From Cellulomonas fulva (GTDB taxonomy: Bacteria > Actinomycetota > Actinomycetes > Actinomycetales > Cellulomonadaceae): 64,000 nucleotides of DNA. The position numbers were made by a program, and so were the translations under genes. The notes beneath the pieces were generated by a model, which was given only the letters and a program-made list of their open reading frames with translations, was not told the DNA's origin and did not search any database. Below, one piece after another: positions 59,597 through 64,000 of this stretch; position 1 is the stretch's first letter, and every line of letters starts with the position of its first letter. The DNA lies in the NCBI RefSeq assembly GCF_018531375.1, contig NZ_JAHBOH010000001.1:310001-374000 (forward strand), written 5' to 3'.

Positions 59597-60894
59597 TTGA
59601 GCAGCCGCTCCGGGATGAAGTCGCGGTTCGCGTACGCCATGTCGTCGTACAGCTCCTCCGCGACGGCGAGCGTCGGGACGAACGGGTGGGCGACGAGCGC
59701 GCGCACGGCGTCCGCCCGCGTGCCCTCCCACGCCGCGACGGCGGCGAGCCGCTGGTACTCGGCCAGCGTCTGCGTGATGCCGCGCACCGCGTGCGGCAGC
59801 GCCTCCTGGGGCTCCGGGGTGGCGCCCGAGCCGTCGACCGTGCACCACATCTCGACCACGGTGTCCTCGTCGAACCCGGGCAGCGCGCCGCCCGTGTTCG
59901 GGAGGTTGACGGGCAGCCGTGCGGGCGCGTCGTTGTAGTACGCGCTCATCACGTCGATCGCGAGCTCGAGCTCGTGGATGCCGCCGCGCGAGCGGTCGGG
60001 GTCGAGCTCGGGGTTCACGGACTCGGCCTGCTCGGCGTAGTGCGCCCAGTAGTCCGGCACGCTCTCGAGGATCACGCCGGCGCGCGTGAGCCGCTTGCTG
60101 CGCTGCTCCCGCAGGAACTCCTCGCCGAAGTAGTAGTAGCGGTAGTAGTCCGCCGGGACGGACCGCATCGCCACCGCGAGCTTGAGCATGCGCTTGTCCC
60201 ACACCGGGACGCTCGGGTCGTCCTTCACCCGCTCCCACGCCTCGTCGAGCAGTGGCATGAGGTCCTGGCCGTCGTACGTGTGCCGGGTGGACCAGCAGTT
60301 GTGGTTGACGCCCGCCATGAGCACGTCGGCGCGCTCCGGGTCCAGGCCGGCCGTCTTCAGGATCGACGGCGGGAAGATCATCGGACCCTCGCACATCGAG
60401 TAGATGAACCGGTCCGTGTTGTCAGTGACGGCCTGGGACACGATGTTGACGGGGTTGGTGTAGTTGAAGATCTTGGCGTCCGGCGCCACCGCGTCGAGGT
60501 CCGCCAGGATGCCCTTCATGATCTCGATGGAACGCAGCGACATCATGAAGCCGCCGGGGCCCTGCGTCTCCTGACCGATCACGCCGTGCCGCTGCGGGAT
60601 CAGCTCGTCCTGCAGGCGCATCTGGAAGTCGCCGGGGCGGAAGCTCGAGAGCACCGCGTCCACGTCGGTGAGCCCGGCCCGCTGGTCGGTGGTCGCCGTG
60701 ATCGTCAGGTCGAGGCCCGCGTTGCGGGCCATCTTCTCGGACAGCGTCCGGACGATCTCGAGGTGGTCGGGGTCCAGGTCGACGAGGACGATCTCCGAGC
60801 CGTCGAACTCCTGGCCGTGCCAGATCAGGGAGGCCATCGTCCCGGCCGCCCGGGACGAGCCGCCGCCGATGTACGCGAGCTTGATACGTGCCAT
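59593..60894 (-). CDS. GH4-family NAD+-dependent glycosidase
   Basis: A 433-residue family 4 glycoside hydrolase. LAYIGGGSSRAAGTMASLI is the NAD+-binding Rossmann motif, PQRHGVIGQETQGPGGF is the family signature, NYTNPVNI and GVNHNCWSTRHTY carry the Asn, Cys and His that bind Mn2+ and substrate. GH4 enzymes use a redox-elimination mechanism and act on 6-phospho-sugars or on alpha- or beta-glycosides. The choice cannot be made from this sequence alone. It sits between nagB-like and the kinase gene. Confidence 0.9.
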   Translation of the reverse strand: MARIKLAYIGGGSSRAAGTMASLIWHGQEFDGSEIVLVDLDPDHLEIVRTLSEKMARNAGLDLTITATTDQRAGLTDVDAVLSSFRPGDFQMRLQDELIPQRHGVIGQETQGPGGFMMSLRSIEIMKGILADLDAVAPDAKIFNYTNPVNIVSQAVTDNTDRFIYSMCEGPMIFPPSILKTAGLDPERADVLMAGVNHNCWSTRHTYDGQDLMPLLDEAWERVKDDPSVPVWDKRMLKLAVAMRSVPADYYRYYYFGEEFLREQRSKRLTRAGVILESVPDYWAHYAEQAESVNPELDPDRSRGGIHELELAIDVMSAYYNDAPARLPVNLPNTGGALPGFDEDTVVEMWCTVDGSGATPEPQEALPHAVRGITQTLAEYQRLAAVAAWEGTRADAVRALVAHPFVPTLAVAEELYDDMAYANRDFIPERLLK

Positions 60895-60913
60895 GTCGCT
60901 CCAGTGTCCTCTC

Positions 60914-61723
60914 TCAGTGGGTGGTGCTGGCGACGACGTCGGCCGCGGCCGCCTCGTCGACGAACAGGTGGGGGTGGGCGCAGTCGACGAACACGGTGGC
61001 GGGCCAGTCCGCGTCGTAGCGGTCCGCGCCGGCCAGGCGACGCACGGCACCGCGCTTGTCCGCGCCGTGCACGAGCATCAGCACCTCGCGCGAGTGGTCG
61101 CGGATCGTGGCGATGCCGACCGTGACGCCGTGCGTCGGGACCGCGGCGAGGTCGCCGCCGAAGGTCGGGAACGTCGCGAGGTTGTCCCGCCGCGTCGTGT
61201 CGGGGAGCTGCACGACGCGCGTCGTCGTCGCCGCGTCCGATCCCGGCGGGTTGAACGCGACGTGACCGTCGCTCGCACCGCTCGCGAGGAGGAACAGGTC
61301 GATGCCGCCGGCCGCGCGGATGCGCTCGTCGTACGCGGCGGGGTCCGCCGGGTCCGGAAGCCACACGTTCTCGTCCGCGACGCCCTGTCCGCGAGCGGCC
61401 GCGGCGTTCAGCGGCGCGACGATCTCCAGGCGGGCGAACCGCTCGCACGAGTGCGCCGCGGCCGGGTCCTCCCGGCGCAGGCCGCCGTCGCCGTCCGGCA
61501 CCAGGTAGTCGTCCATCATCACGACGACGAGCCGCGACAGGTCCAGGCCGCGGCGCCGGACCTCCTCCGCGAGCGCCAGGTAGGTGCTGGCGGCGCTGCG
61601 GCCGCCCGGGCAGCCGAGCAGGAACGGCCGCGGCCCGGCGGCCTCGATGCGGTCGGCGACCAGCGCGGCGGCGGCGGCGCCGAGCGCCTGCGCGTCGGCG
61701 TGGACGGTGGGTGGGGTGCTCAT
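60914..61723 (-). CDS. Glucosamine-6-phosphate deaminase-like (NagB/6PGL fold)
   Basis: A 269-residue protein of the NagB/ribose-5-phosphate isomerase-like fold. FLLGCPGGRSAASTYLALAE is the phosphate-binding loop (usual LGLPTGxTP replaced), VVMMDDYLV is the catalytic-Asp region, FLLASGASDGHVAFNPPGS the GHIAFNEPG segment, and HGVTVGIATI the C-terminal loop typical for NagB rather than 6-phosphogluconolactonase. Converts glucosamine-6-P to fructose-6-P if active. The altered P-loop suggests a diverged substrate. Confidence 0.82.
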   Translation of the reverse strand: MSTPPTVHADAQALGAAAAALVADRIEAAGPRPFLLGCPGGRSAASTYLALAEEVRRRGLDLSRLVVVMMDDYLVPDGDGGLRREDPAAAHSCERFARLEIVAPLNAAAARGQGVADENVWLPDPADPAAYDERIRAAGGIDLFLLASGASDGHVAFNPPGSDAATTTRVVQLPDTTRRDNLATFPTFGGDLAAVPTHGVTVGIATIRDHSREVLMLVHGADKRGAVRRLAGADRYDADWPATVFVDCAHPHLFVDEAAAADVVASTTH

Positions 61724-61763
61724 CGATCTCTCCGTTCGTGGAAGGGGGGCGGGGCGTCCGCGG

Positions 61764-62579
61764 TCACTCCTTGAGGGCGCCGCTCATCACGCCGCTGATG
61801 AACTGCCGCTGGAAGAAGGCGTAGAGGAGCACGACGGGCACGCAGATGATCAGCGCCGCCGCGGCGAGGAGGTTGAACTCGGTGGAGTACCGGCCCTGGA
61901 AGTTGCCCAGCGCCAGGGTCACGGGCTGGAGCTTCTCCGAGGAGATGAAGATCAGGGACAGGAAGTAGTCGTTCCAGGTCCACATGAAGTTCAGGAGCGT
62001 GAGGGTGAGGATCGCGGGGCGGGCTATCGGGACGAGCACCTGCCACAGGCGCCGCCACGAGCCCGCGCCGTCGATCTCGGCGGCCTCGACGAGCGAGCGC
62101 GGCATGGCCCGGAACGTGGCCCGCAGCCAGAAGGCGCCGAACGGCACGCCCATGCCGACGTGGATCGCGATCAGCCCCAGCCAGCTGTTCGTCAGCCCCA
62201 GGTCCCGGAACTGGTAGTACAGCGGGATCACGATGACCTCCGTGGAGATCATCAGGCCGAGCAGGATGACCGGGAAGATCACCTTGGACCCCGGCACGCC
62301 CAGCACGCCGAGCGCGTACCCGGACAGGATCGCGACGAGCGCCTGGATGATCACCGCGCACACCGTGATGACGGTGCTCGCGAGCATCGCGTGCCCCAGG
62401 TCCCCCTGGCGCCACGCGTCGGCGAAGTTGCTCCACTGCAGCGAGCCCACGTCGGGCGAGCCGGACCGGTCGGGGCTCAGCGCCGCCAGGACCGTCCACC
62501 CGATCGGGAACACCACGGCGGCCGCGAACAGCGTCAGGACGAAGTAGTTCATGGTGCGCTCGGAGCGCGACGTCTTCAC
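61764..62579 (-). CDS. Carbohydrate ABC transporter permease (MalG-like, second operon)
   Basis: A 271-residue permease with six helices and the EAA loop LVEAAEIDGAGSWRRLWQVL. GTG at 62579 overlaps the stop of the MalF-like gene by 4 bases. Part of the amino-sugar-type importer. Confidence 0.95.
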   Translation of the reverse strand: MKTSRSERTMNYFVLTLFAAAVVFPIGWTVLAALSPDRSGSPDVGSLQWSNFADAWRQGDLGHAMLASTVITVCAVIIQALVAILSGYALGVLGVPGSKVIFPVILLGLMISTEVIVIPLYYQFRDLGLTNSWLGLIAIHVGMGVPFGAFWLRATFRAMPRSLVEAAEIDGAGSWRRLWQVLVPIARPAILTLTLLNFMWTWNDYFLSLIFISSEKLQPVTLALGNFQGRYSTEFNLLAAAALIICVPVVLLYAFFQRQFISGVMSGALKE

Positions 62580-63529
62580 GGGGTCTCACCTCGCTCGGAG
62601 ATCCGCTGGATCAGGACGGCCACGACGAGGCAGAACACCGCCATGACCACCCCGATCGCGGCCGCGGCGCCGACGTCGGGGTTCTGGAACGCCCGGCGGT
62701 ACAGCAGGACGGCGGGCGTCAGGGTCGACGAGCCGGGCCCGCCCTGCGTCGTCAGCCAGACGAGGTCGAACGTGCGCAGCGCCGCCGTGACGGTGAGCGT
62801 GAGCGCGACGGCGAGCTGCGGGCGCAGCGCCGGGAGCATGATCGAGAAGAACTCCCGGGCCGGGCCCGCGCCGTCGACGCGCGCCGCCTCGTACAGCTCC
62901 GTCGGGATGGACTGGGCGCCGGCGATGAACAGGACCATGCAGAACCCGAAGGTCACCCACGCCCCGATCAGGCCGAGCGACGGCAGCGCCCACGCGGTGT
63001 CACCGAGCCAGCTCTTGGCCATCGAGTCGAGCCCGACCGCCCGCAGCGCCTCGTTGAGCGGTCCGGCCGGCGCCAGGATCCGCTTCCACACCACCGCGAT
63101 CACCACGGACGTGATCACCTGCGGGAGGAACAGCACCCACCGGTAGGCGGACTGCCCGCGCAGCCTGCGCCGCGAGAGGATCGCCGCGGACGTCAGCCCG
63201 AGCGCGATCGGCAGGAGCGCGAAGAAGAAGACCAGCACGACGACGTGCCGCAGGGCCGCGACGAGCTCCGGGTCGCTGAAGAACGCCGTGTAGTTGTCGA
63301 CCCCGACGGGCACGGGCGCCGAGACGCCGTCCCACTGGTAGAGCGAGTACACGAACGACTGGCCGAGCGGCACCAGGACGATCCACGTGTACAGCGCGAG
63401 GCCGGGGGCCAGGTAGACCAGGCCGATCCACCGGCGCCGCCGGCGTCCCTTCCGCGACCCGGCGGGAGCGGCGGAGGTCCGCTCCCGCCCGGGCACCGCG
63501 ACGGCGAGCTGCGCGCTGGCCACGGTCAC
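62576..63529 (-). CDS. Carbohydrate ABC transporter permease (MalF-like, second operon)
   Basis: A 317-residue permease with six helices and EAA loop LYEAARVDGAGPAREFFSIM. GTG at 63529 overlaps the binding-protein stop by 4 bases (GTGA). A second GTG two codons later is possible. No ATPase gene follows. Confidence 0.95.
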   Translation of the reverse strand: MTVASAQLAVAVPGRERTSAAPAGSRKGRRRRRWIGLVYLAPGLALYTWIVLVPLGQSFVYSLYQWDGVSAPVPVGVDNYTAFFSDPELVAALRHVVVLVFFFALLPIALGLTSAAILSRRRLRGQSAYRWVLFLPQVITSVVIAVVWKRILAPAGPLNEALRAVGLDSMAKSWLGDTAWALPSLGLIGAWVTFGFCMVLFIAGAQSIPTELYEAARVDGAGPAREFFSIMLPALRPQLAVALTLTVTAALRTFDLVWLTTQGGPGSSTLTPAVLLYRRAFQNPDVGAAAAIGVVMAVFCLVVAVLIQRISERGETP

Positions 63530-64000
63530 TTCCCGGCGTGGAAGTCGTCGTAGTCCGCCTGCGCCGCGTCGACCAGCTGCTGCGGCGTGGACTTGCCGGC
63601 GAACACGAGCTGCGCCTGGCCGCCCAGGATGTCGAGCATGTTGGGGCTGGCCCAGTCGAAGAAAGGCACGTACCCGTCGTGCTGCGTGACCTGGTCGGTC
63701 TGCTCGAGCTCGGTGGAGTAGACGCCGCCGTCGTCGGGGAGCGTCACGCCGTCGTAGCGGATCGGCAGCATCCCGGAGTCGACCGCGAGCTGGTTCATCT
63801 CGACCGAGCCGAGGTAGTCGACGAAGGCCGCGGCGGCGTCGGGGTGCTCGGTCCGGGCCGCGATGCCCAGCACGGCCGCGGGCGCGCCGACGGCGACCGC
63901 CGCCCCCTCGTCGTCCTGCGGGAGCGCGAGGCGGGCGAACTTCGAGCCGTCGACGCCCTCCTCGGCCATCGAGCCCGAGTAGTCGAAGTGGAAGACGCCG
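63526..64000 (-). CDS. Sugar ABC substrate-binding protein (C-terminal part, cut by window end)
   Basis: About 158 residues of the C-terminal lobe of an extracellular solute-binding protein: GVFHFDYSGSMAEEGVDGS, then LGIAARTEHPDAAAAFVDYL and NQLAVDSGMLPIRYDG, which are typical family-1 segments, ending LVDAAQADYDDFHAGK. The N-terminus with the lipobox lies beyond 64000. First gene of the second sugar operon within view. Confidence 0.88.
   Translation of the reverse strand, partial: GVFHFDYSGSMAEEGVDGSKFARLALPQDDEGAAVAVGAPAAVLGIAARTEHPDAAAAFVDYLGSVEMNQLAVDSGMLPIRYDGVTLPDDGGVYSTELEQTDQVTQHDGYVPFFDWASPNMLDILGGQAQLVFAGKSTPQQLVDAAQADYDDFHAGK

Overview
The window comes from a very GC-rich actinobacterium. 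GTG starts are common, genes overlap by 1 to 4 bases, and there is a BldC-type regulator and the actinobacterial set galU, glp (moeA-like), rimJ and a sepX/glpR-like membrane gene. The sugar-uptake operons without their own ATPase and the general gene content suggest Micrococcales, perhaps Cellulomonas or a relative. That placement is inference from gene content, not from a marker gene.

Layout. 1-5 kb: a cut-off TrkH-type potassium channel gene, tRNA-Ala(CGC), then the galU-glp-rimJ-sepX/glpR-like block on the minus strand. 5-15.5 kb: 5-formyl-THF cyclo-ligase, a penicillin-acylase-type hydrolase, an FmdB-type zinc ribbon protein, MscL, a SAF-domain protein, a small conserved protein and a 1491-residue protein that looks like a helicase-nuclease whose catalytic motifs are all replaced. 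Two long hairpins flank this group. 15.5-20 kb: a candidate small RNA with tandem repeats, an APC amino-acid antiporter and two convergent YibE/F paralogues whose 3' ends overlap inside a GGTCAC repeat. 20-27 kb: a Ycf46-like AAA ATPase, an MFS/GPH transporter and a sphingosine-1-phosphate-lyase-like PLP enzyme in one overlapping operon, then two paralogous TetR regulators on either side of bldC. 27-41 kb: a DEAD-box helicase, a mazF remnant, an FG-GAP secreted protein, DinB-type proteins (one truncated), a DUF2254 membrane protein, a class C beta-lactamase-like hydrolase, an HNH endonuclease with a possible reader domain, two redox enzymes, VapBC and a SNF2 helicase.

41.5-48.2 kb is a genomic island of about 6.7 kb beside tRNA-Arg(CCT). 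A decayed 41-base copy of the 3' half of that tRNA lies at the far end (36 of 41 bases identical), in the orientation and order expected for site-specific integration. GC is visibly lower in part of the island, and no integrase is left. It carries a two-gene cassette (SMC/OLD-like ABC ATPase plus a PIN-like nuclease, joined by an ATGA overlap), an IS3-family element that interrupts a small zinc-finger gene, and three unrecognised genes. The ATPase-PIN pair is the best candidate here for an undescribed defence system.

48.3-58 kb: an alpha-galactoside-type utilisation locus (binding protein, two permeases, GH36 enzyme, Gfo/Idh/MocA oxidoreductase, LacI regulator), divergent from a glycogen-debranching-type enzyme. 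The shared promoter region holds two CTTGA/TTGATCGATC-type operators. 58.6-64 kb: a second sugar operon (binding protein cut by the window end, two permeases, NagB-like deaminase, GH4 hydrolase, BadF-type sugar kinase) that fits uptake and breakdown of an amino-sugar oligosaccharide. Neither ABC cluster encodes an ATPase, so both probably rely on a shared MsiK-type subunit elsewhere.
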